Part shown: piece after piece, positions 17,090 to 26,169 of the stretch
Position numbering within the stretch: position 1 is the stretch's first letter
Layout of the letters: each line of letters begins with the position of its first letter
DNA from: Brevundimonas sp. MYb52
Lineage (GTDB): Bacteria; Pseudomonadota; Alphaproteobacteria; Caulobacterales; Caulobacteraceae
NCBI RefSeq assembly: GCF_002979535.1
Contig: NZ_PCPB01000013.1
Coordinates: 1 to 64,000, forward strand
Reading direction: 5' to 3'
DNA length: 64,000 bases
The notes under the pieces: generated by a model
Database searches by the model: none
The model's input: only the letters and a program-made list of their open reading frames with translations
What the model was told of the DNA's origin: nothing
Made by a program: the position numbers and the translations under genes

Positions 17090-18469
17090 ATGGCGGACCT
17101 GTCGGTCGCGCAAAGGGCCGCCCTGGCCCAGCTGATCGCCGCTTGCCCGGATCATCTGCTGTCCCAGCTGGAAGCGCTGGCGGCGACGATGACGGGGGAT
17201 CGCGCGTGGGCGCTGCGCGACATGGTCGAGGCCGAGGTGTTGGATCGGCGACGGCGAGACGCGGCCTTTGCGCCTTTGACGCCCCTGTTCCGGCGGCGCG
17301 AGGACGGGCTGGAGGGCTTGAGCTTTCCGGCAGGCGTTCCGACGCGGCTGTGGAAGCTGGCCACGCGCAATGAACCGGAACTGTTGCCGCAGCTGGATCG
17401 CGACGACGAGCTGTCGCGCATGGTGGCCGACCGTCTGTGCCTGAGCGCGGCCTCGGCGGTGCGGGATCAGGGCGAGGGGCTGTGGCCGGGCGCCAGCGCG
17501 GATGAGGCGGCGGAACTGGCGGCCTGTTTCGATCTGGCCGGGTTGGCGCGGCGTAGTCTGACGTTTCTGGAGACCTGGCTGGGACGGCCAGGGCCGGAGG
17601 CGACGGCGGAGCTGAAGCTGGCGCTGCGCCAGGCGGGGTCGATCGCGCCGGACGGGGCGGCGCGGTTGATGGAGATCTTCTTCGCTCATTTGTCGGACGC
17701 GCGGATGATGCTGCGGCTGGTGGCCCAGGCCACGCCCGCCGCCGGGCGCGAGACGGTGGTGGGCGAGAGCGAGCTGGCGGTCTTTGTCGACCGGGTGGTG
17801 ACGGCGCTGGCGCATCGGGCGGCGCAGGCGGCGGCCTTTGACCCGACCGCCGTTGATTCTTCAGGGAGGGGGGCGGATGCGGCCCTGCTGAAGGCCGATC
17901 TGGACTGGTGCGCCGAGACCCTGGCCGAGATCGACATGACCCTGCCGCTGAGGGCCGACAGCGCCTGGGGCAAGGCGGTGCGGCAGGCGCGGCTGAAGAT
18001 CGCCCTGCGCCTGTCCGAACTGTTCAGCGCCGCAGAGAAGGCGACGGCCAAGGTGCTGCCGGTCGAGCGCACGGCCATCGGAGGGCGGATGACGCGCCCC
18101 GCGCCGCGTCTGGACGAAGCGGTCGACGCCACAGCGGCGGACAAGGCCAAGGCTTTGGCGGCGGTGATCGGACTGGTGCGCGGGCCGGCCACGGTGTTCG
18201 GCTGCGAAGCCGAGCGGCGTCAGACGGCCGAGGGGCTGACCGGAAAGCTGGCGACCTGGGCTGACGAGGCCATCGAGCGGTTGAACGACGGCGAGGCGCC
18301 GAACGAGGGGATCGCGCGCAAGCGCATCGCCCTGACCGCCGAACTGCTGGGCCTGATCGGCGCCAGGGACGCCCAGCGCACGGTGAGGCGGCGGCTGACG
18401 GTGGCCGGAGCGCCGCCCAGCGTCGCGGTGGAGGCTGCGACCTCGGGAGCCTCGCGTCGGCGCGCCTGA
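17090..18469 (+). CDS. conserved-looking protein of unknown function
   Basis: Soluble, mostly helical protein of 459 residues, rich in Ala, Leu, Arg and Asp. There is no signal peptide, membrane segment or recognised catalytic motif. AAGGAGA lies 6 bases before the ATG at 17090, which fixes the start against the much longer open frame. Repeated helical hairpins suggest an alpha-solenoid or scaffold. It lies 18 bases upstream of ccmI on the same strand, so it may share a transcript with the cytochrome maturation genes; a role there is speculation. Confidence 0.75.
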   Translation: MADLSVAQRAALAQLIAACPDHLLSQLEALAATMTGDRAWALRDMVEAEVLDRRRRDAAFAPLTPLFRRREDGLEGLSFPAGVPTRLWKLATRNEPELLPQLDRDDELSRMVADRLCLSAASAVRDQGEGLWPGASADEAAELAACFDLAGLARRSLTFLETWLGRPGPEATAELKLALRQAGSIAPDGAARLMEIFFAHLSDARMMLRLVAQATPAAGRETVVGESELAVFVDRVVTALAHRAAQAAAFDPTAVDSSGRGADAALLKADLDWCAETLAEIDMTLPLRADSAWGKAVRQARLKIALRLSELFSAAEKATAKVLPVERTAIGGRMTRPAPRLDEAVDATAADKAKALAAVIGLVRGPATVFGCEAERRQTAEGLTGKLATWADEAIERLNDGEAPNEGIARKRIALTAELLGLIGARDAQRTVRRRLTVAGAPPSVAVEAATSGASRRRA

Positions 18470-18487
18470 TCCGCTAGAGCGGCGGGC

Positions 18488-19303
18488 ATGACGATCTTCT
18501 GGATCATGACGGGACTGGCCACGGCCCTGGCCGGGCTGCTGGTGCTGGCGGGCGCGCGACGCGGGGCGGACGCCGAAGGCGTGATCGACCGCGAGGCTGG
18601 CGCGCGCGAACTGGCCGAACTGGACCGGTTGAAAACACGCGGCCTTCTGGACGAGGCGGGCTGGACCGCCGCGCGGGCCGAGGCGGGACGGCGGCTGCTG
18701 GCGGCGCGCCGCGACGCGCGGGCGCCGACGGTGGGGGCCAAGGACCGTTTGTGGGTTCTGGGCGGGATCGGCCTGACGGCGGCGGTTTCGCTGGCGCTCT
18801 ATCTGGGGCTGGCGGCGCCGGGCATGGCGGATCAGGCCTATGAGACGCGGGTGCGCGACTGGGCGGCCTCGCCCGAGACGCTGGAGCCGGCTCAGGCGGC
18901 GGCGGTGATCGGCCGCATCGTCAAGGATCGCCCCGACGACCATCAGGCCCTGGTCATGCTGGGCGCCGCGCGCTTCGAGGCGGGCGACCCCATCGGCGCG
19001 GCCTCGGCCTTCCGCCGGGCGCTGGCGATCCGGTCAGACGACGCCCAGAGCTGGGCCCGGCTGGGCGAGAGCCTGGTGCGGGCCAACGAAGGCGCGGTCG
19101 GCGGGGACGCCGAGGCGGCCTTTGTCGAGGCGCTGAAGCACGACCCGGATCAGCTGGGCGCGCGCTACTTCCTGGGCGAGGCGGCGCTGAAGCGCGGCGA
19201 CAAGGCCGGGGCGGCGGCGGTCTGGGGGCCGCTGATCGCGGCGCTGGAGCCGAGCGATCCGCGCCGGGCCGACCTTCAAAAAAGACTGGGCGGGGCTGGA
19301 TGA
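18488..19303 (+). CDS. ccmI: cytochrome c maturation protein CcmI
   Basis: Protein of 271 residues: two membrane helices at about 3-22 and 90-108, with a cytoplasmic loop between them (DREAGARELAELDRLKTRGLL), then a periplasmic domain with TPR-like helices (about 145-265). CcmI (CycH) captures apocytochrome c and delivers it to the CcmF/CcmH ligation complex. It is the first gene of the ccmI-E-F-H run; a gap of 33 bases separates it from ccmE. Confidence 0.88.
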   Translation: MTIFWIMTGLATALAGLLVLAGARRGADAEGVIDREAGARELAELDRLKTRGLLDEAGWTAARAEAGRRLLAARRDARAPTVGAKDRLWVLGGIGLTAAVSLALYLGLAAPGMADQAYETRVRDWAASPETLEPAQAAAVIGRIVKDRPDDHQALVMLGAARFEAGDPIGAASAFRRALAIRSDDAQSWARLGESLVRANEGAVGGDAEAAFVEALKHDPDQLGARYFLGEAALKRGDKAGAAAVWGPLIAALEPSDPRRADLQKRLGGAG

Positions 19304-19336
19304 GCCTGCGCTGCAACCCTTCTGTGATGTCCTGAC

Positions 19337-19825
19337 ATGAGCTGGCTTCCCAAATCGCCCAAGGCGCGGCGTCGCCTGTGGATCGTGGCGGCGGCGGCGC
19401 CGGTGCTGGCCCTGGCGGTCGGCCTGTCGCTGTGGGCCATGAAGGACAATGTCACCTACTTCTTCTCGCCGTCCGAAGTGACCGAGGAAGCGGCGCCGAC
19501 GGGTCGGGTCATCCGCCTGGGCGGACTGGTCGAGGCCGGCAGCGTGGTCAAGGGCGCCGACGGGACCGTGGTCTTCGTCGTCACCGACAATGCGGGACGC
19601 AGCAAGGTCAGCTATCACGGCGACCTGCCCGACCTGTTCCGCGAGGGGCAGGGCATCGTGGCGCAGGGCGCCTTCCGCCCCGACCGCGTGTTTGAAGCCA
19701 GTCAGGTCCTGGCCAAGCATGACGAGACCTATATGCCGCGCGAAGTCGCCGACCGGCTGAAGGAAAAGGGCGAGTGGCGCCCTGAAACGGGCGAAGCGCC
19801 GCCTGCCGGAGCGCAAAGGCTGTGA
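19337..19825 (+). CDS. ccmE: cytochrome c maturation haem chaperone CcmE
   Basis: Protein of 162 residues anchored by one N-terminal helix (about 15-35), with an OB-fold periplasmic domain. It binds haem covalently at a His; here the His in KHDETYMPREV (about residue 130) sits in the family signature, followed by the Tyr that helps ligate haem. The start is the ATG at 19337. Its stop overlaps the GTG start of ccmF by two bases, so translation is coupled. Confidence 0.94.
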   Translation: MSWLPKSPKARRRLWIVAAAAPVLALAVGLSLWAMKDNVTYFFSPSEVTEEAAPTGRVIRLGGLVEAGSVVKGADGTVVFVVTDNAGRSKVSYHGDLPDLFREGQGIVAQGAFRPDRVFEASQVLAKHDETYMPREVADRLKEKGEWRPETGEAPPAGAQRL

Positions 19826-21807
19826 TCGTCGAACTGGGGGCGTTTGCGCTGATCCTGGCGCTGGTTCTGGCCGGGCTGACGACGGTGCTGACCACGGCGG
19901 GGCGGCTGCGGGCCAGCCCGGTGCTGGCGGGCGCGGGCGGCGGGGCGTTGCTGGCTTCGGCGGCGGCGACGGCGCTGGCGTTTGCTGCGCTGATCTACGC
20001 CTTTGCGGTGTCGGACTTCTCAGTGTCGAACGTGGCCCTGAACAGCCACACCGACAAGCCCATGCTCTACAAGGTCGCCGCCGCCTGGGGCAGCCATGAA
20101 GGCTCGCTGGTGCTGTGGTGCCTGGTCATGACCGGCTTCGGCGGGGCGCTGGCGCTGGCGCGCGGCCTGCCGTTCGGGCTGAAGACCTCGGCCGTGGCGG
20201 TGCAGGGCGCGCTGTCGACCATGTTCCTGGCCTTCGCCGTCTTTACGTCGAACCCGTTTACGCGTCTGGACCCGGCCCCGGTGCAGGGCGCGTCGCTGAA
20301 CCCGCTGTTGCAGGACCCGGCGCTCGCCTTCCATCCGCCGCTGCTCTACGCGGGCTATGTCGGCTTTTCGGTCTGTTTTTCGCTGGCGGTCGCCGCTCTG
20401 ATCGAGAAGCGGGTCGATCCGGCCTGGGGGCGCTGGGTGCGGCCGTGGGCGCTGGCGTCGTGGGCCTTCCTGACGGTCGGCATCCTGCTGGGCTCCTTCT
20501 GGGCCTACTACGAGCTGGGCTGGGGCGGCTGGTGGTTCTGGGACCCGGTGGAGAATGCGTCCTTCATGCCGTGGCTGGCGGGGGCGGCCCTGCTGCACTC
20601 GGCCATCGTCACCGAACGGCGCGGGGCGCTGGCGGGCTGGACGGTGTTTCTGGCCATCCTGGCCTTCACCTTCTCCATGCTGGGGGCCTTCCTGGTGCGC
20701 TCGGGCGTGCTGACATCCGTCCACGCCTTCGCCGTCGATCCTGAGCGGGGCATGATGCTGCTGGCCATCCTGGGCGTGGCGGCGGGGGCGGCCTTTATCC
20801 TGTTCGCCTTCCGGGCGCCGGCGATCCGGTCGGGCGCGGCCTTTGCGCCGATCAGCCGCGAAGGCGCGCTGGTGCTGAACAACCTCTTCCTGACGGCGGC
20901 GGCGGCGACGGTGCTGCTGGGGACCCTCTATCCGCTGATCCTCGAGGGACTGTCGGGGGCGACCATTTCGGTGGGGCCGCCCTATTTCGCCGCGACCTTC
21001 GTGCCGCTGATGCTGGTGGCCTGTCTGATCCTGCCTGCCGGGCCTCTGCTGGCGTGGAAGCGCGGCGACCTGAAGGGGGCCTTGCAGCGTCTGTGGCTGG
21101 CGGCGGGTCTGGCGGTGGTGGCGGCCTTTGCGGCCTTTATGCTGTTCGAGCCCAAGAAGGCGTTGGCGGCGGCGGGTCTCGGCGTCGGGGCCTGGCTGAT
21201 CCTGGGGGCGCTGGCCGAGGTGGCGACGCGGACCAAGGCGTTCCGCGCGCCCCTGGCCGAGACCCTGCGCCGCGCCAAGGGGCTGCCGCTGGGGGCCTGG
21301 GGCATGACCCTGGCCCACGCGGGGCTGGGCGTCTTCATCCTGGGGGCCGTGGTCGAGACCAGCTTCAAGGCCGAGGCGGCGGCGGCGGTTCCCTTGGGCG
21401 GGGTGGTCTCGTCGGGGCCGTGGCGGGTCCGTCTGGACGCCGTCGAGGTGATCGAGGGGCCGAACTACCTGGCCGAGCAGGGGCGACTGACGGTCATGCC
21501 GGTCGAGGGCGGCGCCGTCGAGCGCACCGTCACCGCCGAGCGCCGTTTCTTCCCGGCGGGCGGGCAGACGACGACCGAGGTCGGGCTCGACTTCCGCGGG
21601 CTGGACGACGTCTATGTGGTCATGGGCGAGCGGGCGCGCGCCGAGAACGGCGAGCAGGCCTGGACGGTGCGGGTCTATTACAATCCCTGGGCGCGGCTGA
21701 TCTTCCTCGGTCCGGCCATCATGGCCCTGGGCGGAGTGCTGTCGCTGCTGGATCGGCGGCTGCGGGTCGGGGCGGGATCGCGTCAGAAGACGGGGGCCAA
21801 GGCGTGA
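19822..21807 (+). CDS. ccmF: cytochrome c haem lyase subunit CcmF
   Basis: Inner-membrane protein of 661 residues with about 15 helices that, with CcmH and CcmI, attaches haem to CXXCH motifs of apocytochromes. The tryptophan-rich WWD domain is seen as WGGWWFWDPVENASF at about 234-248. Conserved His residues flank it (LLHSA downstream, FHPPLLY upstream). The GTG start overlaps the ccmE stop and its own stop overlaps the ccmH GTG. Confidence 0.96.
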   Translation: MIVELGAFALILALVLAGLTTVLTTAGRLRASPVLAGAGGGALLASAAATALAFAALIYAFAVSDFSVSNVALNSHTDKPMLYKVAAAWGSHEGSLVLWCLVMTGFGGALALARGLPFGLKTSAVAVQGALSTMFLAFAVFTSNPFTRLDPAPVQGASLNPLLQDPALAFHPPLLYAGYVGFSVCFSLAVAALIEKRVDPAWGRWVRPWALASWAFLTVGILLGSFWAYYELGWGGWWFWDPVENASFMPWLAGAALLHSAIVTERRGALAGWTVFLAILAFTFSMLGAFLVRSGVLTSVHAFAVDPERGMMLLAILGVAAGAAFILFAFRAPAIRSGAAFAPISREGALVLNNLFLTAAAATVLLGTLYPLILEGLSGATISVGPPYFAATFVPLMLVACLILPAGPLLAWKRGDLKGALQRLWLAAGLAVVAAFAAFMLFEPKKALAAAGLGVGAWLILGALAEVATRTKAFRAPLAETLRRAKGLPLGAWGMTLAHAGLGVFILGAVVETSFKAEAAAAVPLGGVVSSGPWRVRLDAVEVIEGPNYLAEQGRLTVMPVEGGAVERTVTAERRFFPAGGQTTTEVGLDFRGLDDVYVVMGERARAENGEQAWTVRVYYNPWARLIFLGPAIMALGGVLSLLDRRLRVGAGSRQKTGAKA

Positions 21808-22295
21808 GGCGGCTGGCTTGCCTGGTCGGGGCCTTGAGCCTGATGGCCGGCGCCGTCATGGCTGAACCGCCCCCGGCGCCAGACCGGCCTCTGCCCGACG
21901 CAGGCCAGGAGGCGCGGGCGCGGGCCCTGTTCGCCGACATCCGCTGCGTCGTCTGTCAGCACGAATCCATCGCCGACAGTCCGGCGGGCATCGCCGCCGA
22001 CATGCGCCGTCTGGTCCGCGAGGAGATCGCGGCGGGCAAGAGCGATCAGGCGGTGCGTCAGGATCTGGTGCGGCGCTACGGCGACTATGTGCTGTTCCAG
22101 CCGCCGGTGCGGGCGGGGACCTGGCTTTTGTGGTTCGGCCCCTTCGCCCTGGTGCTGGGCGCGGGGACGGTCTTTGTCTGGCGCGCGCGCCGTCGACGGA
22201 CCGAGATTCAGCCCTTGTCCGAAGACGAGGAGCGGGCGCTGGCGGAACTGACCGCCGATCCTGACGAAACCGAGAGCGTTTCGCCGCGATCCTGA
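21804..22295 (+). CDS. ccmH: cytochrome c maturation protein CcmH
   Basis: Protein of 163 residues with a signal peptide, a periplasmic three-helix domain and a C-terminal membrane anchor (about 112-132). The redox motif is RCVVCQ at about 51-56, the CXXC that reduces apocytochrome cysteines before haem attachment. Translation starts at a GTG overlapping the ccmF stop. A ccmG (DsbE) gene, often found between ccmF and ccmH, is absent here and must lie elsewhere if present. Confidence 0.93.
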   Translation: MRRLACLVGALSLMAGAVMAEPPPAPDRPLPDAGQEARARALFADIRCVVCQHESIADSPAGIAADMRRLVREEIAAGKSDQAVRQDLVRRYGDYVLFQPPVRAGTWLLWFGPFALVLGAGTVFVWRARRRRTEIQPLSEDEERALAELTADPDETESVSPRS

Positions 22296-22431
22296 CGCAA
22301 GCGCGCCTCACGGCGAACGCGGATCAGGAACAACCATCGCGAGGGCGTGCATTGGCTTTGGCCATAAGCCCCTATATCCATGGGCGAACGGAGCTTTTGG
22401 AGCTCCGACTTTCAGGACTGCAAGGACGACG

Positions 22432-23991
22432 ATGCTGAAACGCAAGGAGTTCATTCTGGGGGCGGCCGTCGGCCTGTCCTTCGCCGCTGTCGCGACGGCG
22501 GGCGGGGTGATCAGCTGGCCAGGGGCGCACGCCGCGCCCGCAGCCCAGGCTGCCGGACAACTGGTCCCCTCGGCTGGGGCCGCCGGACTGGCGTTTGCGC
22601 CGCCGCAGGGCGCGCCGCTCAGCTTCGCCGACATCTTCCAGCAGGTCGCGCCCGCCGTGGTGCAGATCGACGTCAAGACGCGGGTTCAGCGCCCGGCCGG
22701 CGTGCTGCAGATTCCCGGTTTCGGCGCCGTGCCCATCCCCGGTCGTCCGCGTGGCGGCGGTTCGGGCGAAGAGGGCGAGGACGACAACTCGACCACGGCC
22801 CTGGGCGCCGGTTCGGGCTTCCTGATCTCGGCCGACGGCTTCATCGTCACCAACAACCACGTCGTCGAGAACGCCGAGGAGATCAAGGTCAAGCTCAGTG
22901 ACGGGCGTGAGCTGAAAGCGCGCCTGATCGGCCGCGACGAAGGCACCGACCTGGCGGTCATCAAGGTCGAGGGCGAGGCTTTCCCGTTCGTCAGCTTCGA
23001 GGAAACCGCAGCGCCGCGCGTCGGCGACTGGGTCATCGCCGTGGGCAACCCCTTCGGTCTGGGCGGCACGGCGACGGCGGGCATCGTTTCGGCCATGTCG
23101 CGCGACATCGATCCGGTCGGTTACAACGAATATCTGCAGATCGACGCGGCCATCAACCGGGGCAATTCGGGCGGGCCGACCTTTGACATCTATGGCCGGG
23201 TGATCGGCGTCAACACGGCGATCTTCTCGCCCACGGGCGGATCGGTCGGCATCGGCTTCGCCATTCCGGCGGCGACGGCCAAGAGCGTGACCGACAAGCT
23301 GATGCGCGGCGAGACGGTCGAGCGCGGCTATCTGGGCGTGCAGATCGTCAGCCTGTCGAGCGAGGCGGCCGCGGCTCTGGGCCTGCCCGAGAACACCAAG
23401 GGCGCCCTGGTCGGGGACGTCACCGCCGATGGTCCCGCCGACAAGGCCGGGATGAAGATTGAAGACATCGTGGTCAGCGTCAACGGCGAGGCCATCGACA
23501 GCTCGACCGAGCTGACCCGCCGCGTGGCCCGCGCCAAGGTCGGCGATGCTCTGCGTCTGGAAGTGCTGCGCGACGGTCGTCGTCAGACGCTGAACGTCCG
23601 CGCCGGTCGCCGTCCGTCCGAGGCGGAACTGCGCGCCGGTCTGGGTGAGGACGAGGGCGAACAGGCGGCGCCGTCGGCCGCGGCCGGTCAGGCCGTCGAG
23701 GGCATGACCGTGACGGCGATCACTCCGGCCCTGCGTCAGCGCTATTCCATCCCCGAGAGCGTCAATGGCGTGGTCGTCACCGCGGTTGAACCACGCTCCA
23801 AGGCCGGACAGATGCAGATGCCGGCGGGGACGGTCATCCTGCGCGCCAACAACCGCAGCGTCTCTTCGGCTGCGGATCTGAAGGCGGCGGTCGATGCGGC
23901 CCGGTCGGCGGGACGGCCCGGCGTGCTGCTGCTGGTTCGTGTCAGCGGCGGCAACAGCTCGGTCGTGCTGGAACTGTCCAAGTCTGAATAA
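22432..23991 (+). CDS. degP: periplasmic Do/DegP-like serine protease
   Basis: Protein of 519 residues, the HtrA/Do type. An N-terminal signal or anchor (about 8-30) is followed by a trypsin-like domain with triad His143 (NNHVVEN), Asp173 (DLAVIK) and Ser246 (GNSGGP), then two PDZ domains (about 298-390 and 420-510). It degrades or refolds damaged periplasmic proteins. A Gly/Glu-rich insert near 105-120 is unstructured. A clear terminator follows the stop, before the two-component system. The name could equally be degQ-like; the Do class is certain. Confidence 0.93.
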   Translation: MLKRKEFILGAAVGLSFAAVATAGGVISWPGAHAAPAAQAAGQLVPSAGAAGLAFAPPQGAPLSFADIFQQVAPAVVQIDVKTRVQRPAGVLQIPGFGAVPIPGRPRGGGSGEEGEDDNSTTALGAGSGFLISADGFIVTNNHVVENAEEIKVKLSDGRELKARLIGRDEGTDLAVIKVEGEAFPFVSFEETAAPRVGDWVIAVGNPFGLGGTATAGIVSAMSRDIDPVGYNEYLQIDAAINRGNSGGPTFDIYGRVIGVNTAIFSPTGGSVGIGFAIPAATAKSVTDKLMRGETVERGYLGVQIVSLSSEAAAALGLPENTKGALVGDVTADGPADKAGMKIEDIVVSVNGEAIDSSTELTRRVARAKVGDALRLEVLRDGRRQTLNVRAGRRPSEAELRAGLGEDEGEQAAPSAAAGQAVEGMTVTAITPALRQRYSIPESVNGVVVTAVEPRSKAGQMQMPAGTVILRANNRSVSSAADLKAAVDAARSAGRPGVLLLVRVSGGNSSVVLELSKSE

Positions 23992-24007
23992 GGCGTAACT
24001 CACGAGA

Positions 24008-24043
24008 TCGGCGGCGATGCGCTAACATCGCCGCCGAATCTTT
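24008..24043 (+). terminator. Rho-independent terminator after the protease gene
   Basis: TCGGCGGCGATG (24008-24019) and CATCGCCGCCGA (24026-24037) form a perfect 12-bp stem with a 6-base loop, followed by ATCTTTTT. It ends only about 15 bases before the response-regulator start, so that gene needs its own promoter or readthrough. Confidence 0.88.
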
Positions 24044-24057
24044 TTCTGGAGGGGCCC

Positions 24058-24729
24058 ATGCGTATTCTGGTGGTCGAGGACGATGCCGAGGCGGCGACCG
24101 CGATGGTGCGAGGCCTGTCCGAGGCCGGGCACGAGGTGACGCACGCCGTGGACGGCGCCTTTGGTCTGCTGGAATCGCAAAAGGGCGGCTACGACGTCTA
24201 TGTCGTGGACCGCATGATGCCGCGTCTGGACGGCGTCGGCATGGTCGAGACGGTGCGCAAGGGCGGCGATCAGACGCCGGTCCTGTTCCTGTCGGCGCTG
24301 GGCGAGGTCGAGGACCGGGTGACGGGCCTGAAGGCCGGCGCCGATGATTACCTGGTGAAGCCCTACGCCTTCGCCGAACTGATCGCGCGGGTCGAGGCCC
24401 TGGCGCGGCGTCGCGAGACCGGCGGGGTGCAGACCGTGCTCAAGGTCGGCGACCTGGAGATGAACCTGATCGGCCGCACCGTGCATCGCGGCGCGACCGA
24501 GATCGACCTGCAGCCGCGCGAGTTCCAACTGCTGGAGTTCCTGATGCGCCACGCCGGCCAGTCGGTGACGCGCACCATGCTGCTGGAGAAGGTGTGGGAA
24601 TACCACTTCGACCCCCAGACCAACGTCATCGACGTCCACATCAGCCGCCTGCGCTCCAAGATCGACAAGGGCTTCGACAAGGCCATGCTGCAGACCGTGC
24701 GCGGCGCGGGGTATCGGCTGGAGGCGTAA
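24058..24729 (+). CDS. OmpR-family response regulator
   Basis: Protein of 223 residues. The receiver carries Asp51 in YVVDRMMPRLDG and Lys in DYLVKPYAF (about 101). The winged helix (about 125-220) ends LQTVRGAGYRLEA. GGAGGGG lies just upstream of the ATG. It is encoded right after the periplasmic protease and before its kinase and glnE; an envelope-stress role is suggested only by position. Confidence 0.94.
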   Translation: MRILVVEDDAEAATAMVRGLSEAGHEVTHAVDGAFGLLESQKGGYDVYVVDRMMPRLDGVGMVETVRKGGDQTPVLFLSALGEVEDRVTGLKAGADDYLVKPYAFAELIARVEALARRRETGGVQTVLKVGDLEMNLIGRTVHRGATEIDLQPREFQLLEFLMRHAGQSVTRTMLLEKVWEYHFDPQTNVIDVHISRLRSKIDKGFDKAMLQTVRGAGYRLEA

Positions 24730-24750
24730 GCCTCCCGCCGCCCGCCTGAC

Positions 24751-26169
24751 GTGAAACTGCCCTCCCTTTTCAGGCGGACGCCGTTTCGGCTGACGCTGCT
24801 GTTTCTGGCGCTGTTCGTGGCGACGGCCAGCGCGGTGCTGGCCTATGTCTATGTCGCCTCGGCGTCGGAGGCGCGGGCGCGAGCCGAGGCCAGCGTGAAG
24901 GTCGAGGTGGACGCCCTGACCGCCATCTATCGCACGCGGGGCAAGGATGCGCTGAACCAGGCCTTGGTCGAGCGGGCCATTCGCGGTGGACCCTACCTCT
25001 ATGTGCTGAAGGACGCGGCCGGAAAGATCGTTACCGCCAACATCACCGATGTGCCGGACGGCGTCTCCACGGGCGAGTGGGAGACCTTCCGCCTGACCGA
25101 CACCGACGAGGACGGGCGGGTGCGCAAGCGCCAGTCCATCGGCCTCGACACGGCCCTGTCGGGCGGCGAACACCTGTTCGTCGGCGAGGACGTGGGCGAC
25201 GTCGAGGCTTATCTGTCGCGCCTGACCCAGGCCCTATGGGGGGCTATGATCATGGTCCTGATCCTGGGCATCGGCGGCGGTCTGGTGATCAGTCGCCGGG
25301 TCGAGAAGTCGATGAGCGGGTTGAACCGCGTGGTCGCGGCGGTTCAGGAGGGCGACCTGAAGGTGCGCGCCCCGATCAGGAACTCGGGCGACGAACTGGA
25401 CGAGCTGGGCCAGGGGCTGAACACCATGCTGGACCGGCTGGAGGCCTCGATGGCTTCGATCCGCCACGCCGGGGACGCCATCGCCCACGATCTGCGCTCG
25501 CCGCTGACGCGGATGCGGGCCAAGCTGGAGGTGGCGCTGATGGACGCCGACGCCGGCAAGGTGTCGGGGGTGGACGCCCTGGGCGTCGCCCTGGATGAGG
25601 CGGACCTGCTGCTGAAGACTTTCAATACGGTTCTGGCCATCGCCCGCTTGCAGGCGGGCGGGGCGCCCGATCCCAAGGTGTTCGACGCCGCTGAACTGGC
25701 CACCGACATGGCCGAGCTCTATGAGCCGTCCGGCGAGGACAAGGGGCTGGAGTTCTCGGCCGAGATCGAGAAGGGGCTGATGATCGAGGGCAACCAGCCC
25801 TTCCTGGCCCAGGCGCTGGCCAACATCATCGACAACGCCATCAAATATACGCCGTCGGGCGGGGCGGTGAAGTTCCGCGCCCGGCGGCGCTCGTCCGGCG
25901 AGATCGAGTTTTCCGTCACCGACACCGGGCCGGGCGTGCCGGACGAGGATCGCGAGCGGGTGCTGCAACGCTTTGTCCGGCTGGACAACAGCCGCACCGA
26001 GCCGGGCTCGGGGCTGGGCCTGTCGTTGGTGACGGCGGTGGCCGAGGCTCACGGCGGGCGGGTGCAACTGGATGAGGGGCCGGGGGCCTATGGCGGGCAG
26101 GGGCCGGGGCTGCGCGTGGCTCTGGTGCTGCCCCCAGCGAGCGGAACGGCGGGCGGGATGGCGAGCTGA
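24751..26169 (+). CDS. sensor histidine kinase
   Basis: Protein of 472 residues starting at GTG (24751). Helices at about 12-32 and 161-181 enclose a periplasmic sensor of about 125 residues with a charged, mixed alpha/beta character. HAMP (about 182-235) leads to the dimerisation domain with His246 in AIAHDLRSPLTRM, then HATPase motifs NIIDNAIKYTP, DTGPGVP and GSGLGLSLV. The stop overlaps the glnE start by one base (TGATG), so glnE translation should be coupled to the kinase. Confidence 0.92.
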   Translation: MKLPSLFRRTPFRLTLLFLALFVATASAVLAYVYVASASEARARAEASVKVEVDALTAIYRTRGKDALNQALVERAIRGGPYLYVLKDAAGKIVTANITDVPDGVSTGEWETFRLTDTDEDGRVRKRQSIGLDTALSGGEHLFVGEDVGDVEAYLSRLTQALWGAMIMVLILGIGGGLVISRRVEKSMSGLNRVVAAVQEGDLKVRAPIRNSGDELDELGQGLNTMLDRLEASMASIRHAGDAIAHDLRSPLTRMRAKLEVALMDADAGKVSGVDALGVALDEADLLLKTFNTVLAIARLQAGGAPDPKVFDAAELATDMAELYEPSGEDKGLEFSAEIEKGLMIEGNQPFLAQALANIIDNAIKYTPSGGAVKFRARRRSSGEIEFSVTDTGPGVPDEDRERVLQRFVRLDNSRTEPGSGLGLSLVTAVAEAHGGRVQLDEGPGAYGGQGPGLRVALVLPPASGTAGGMAS

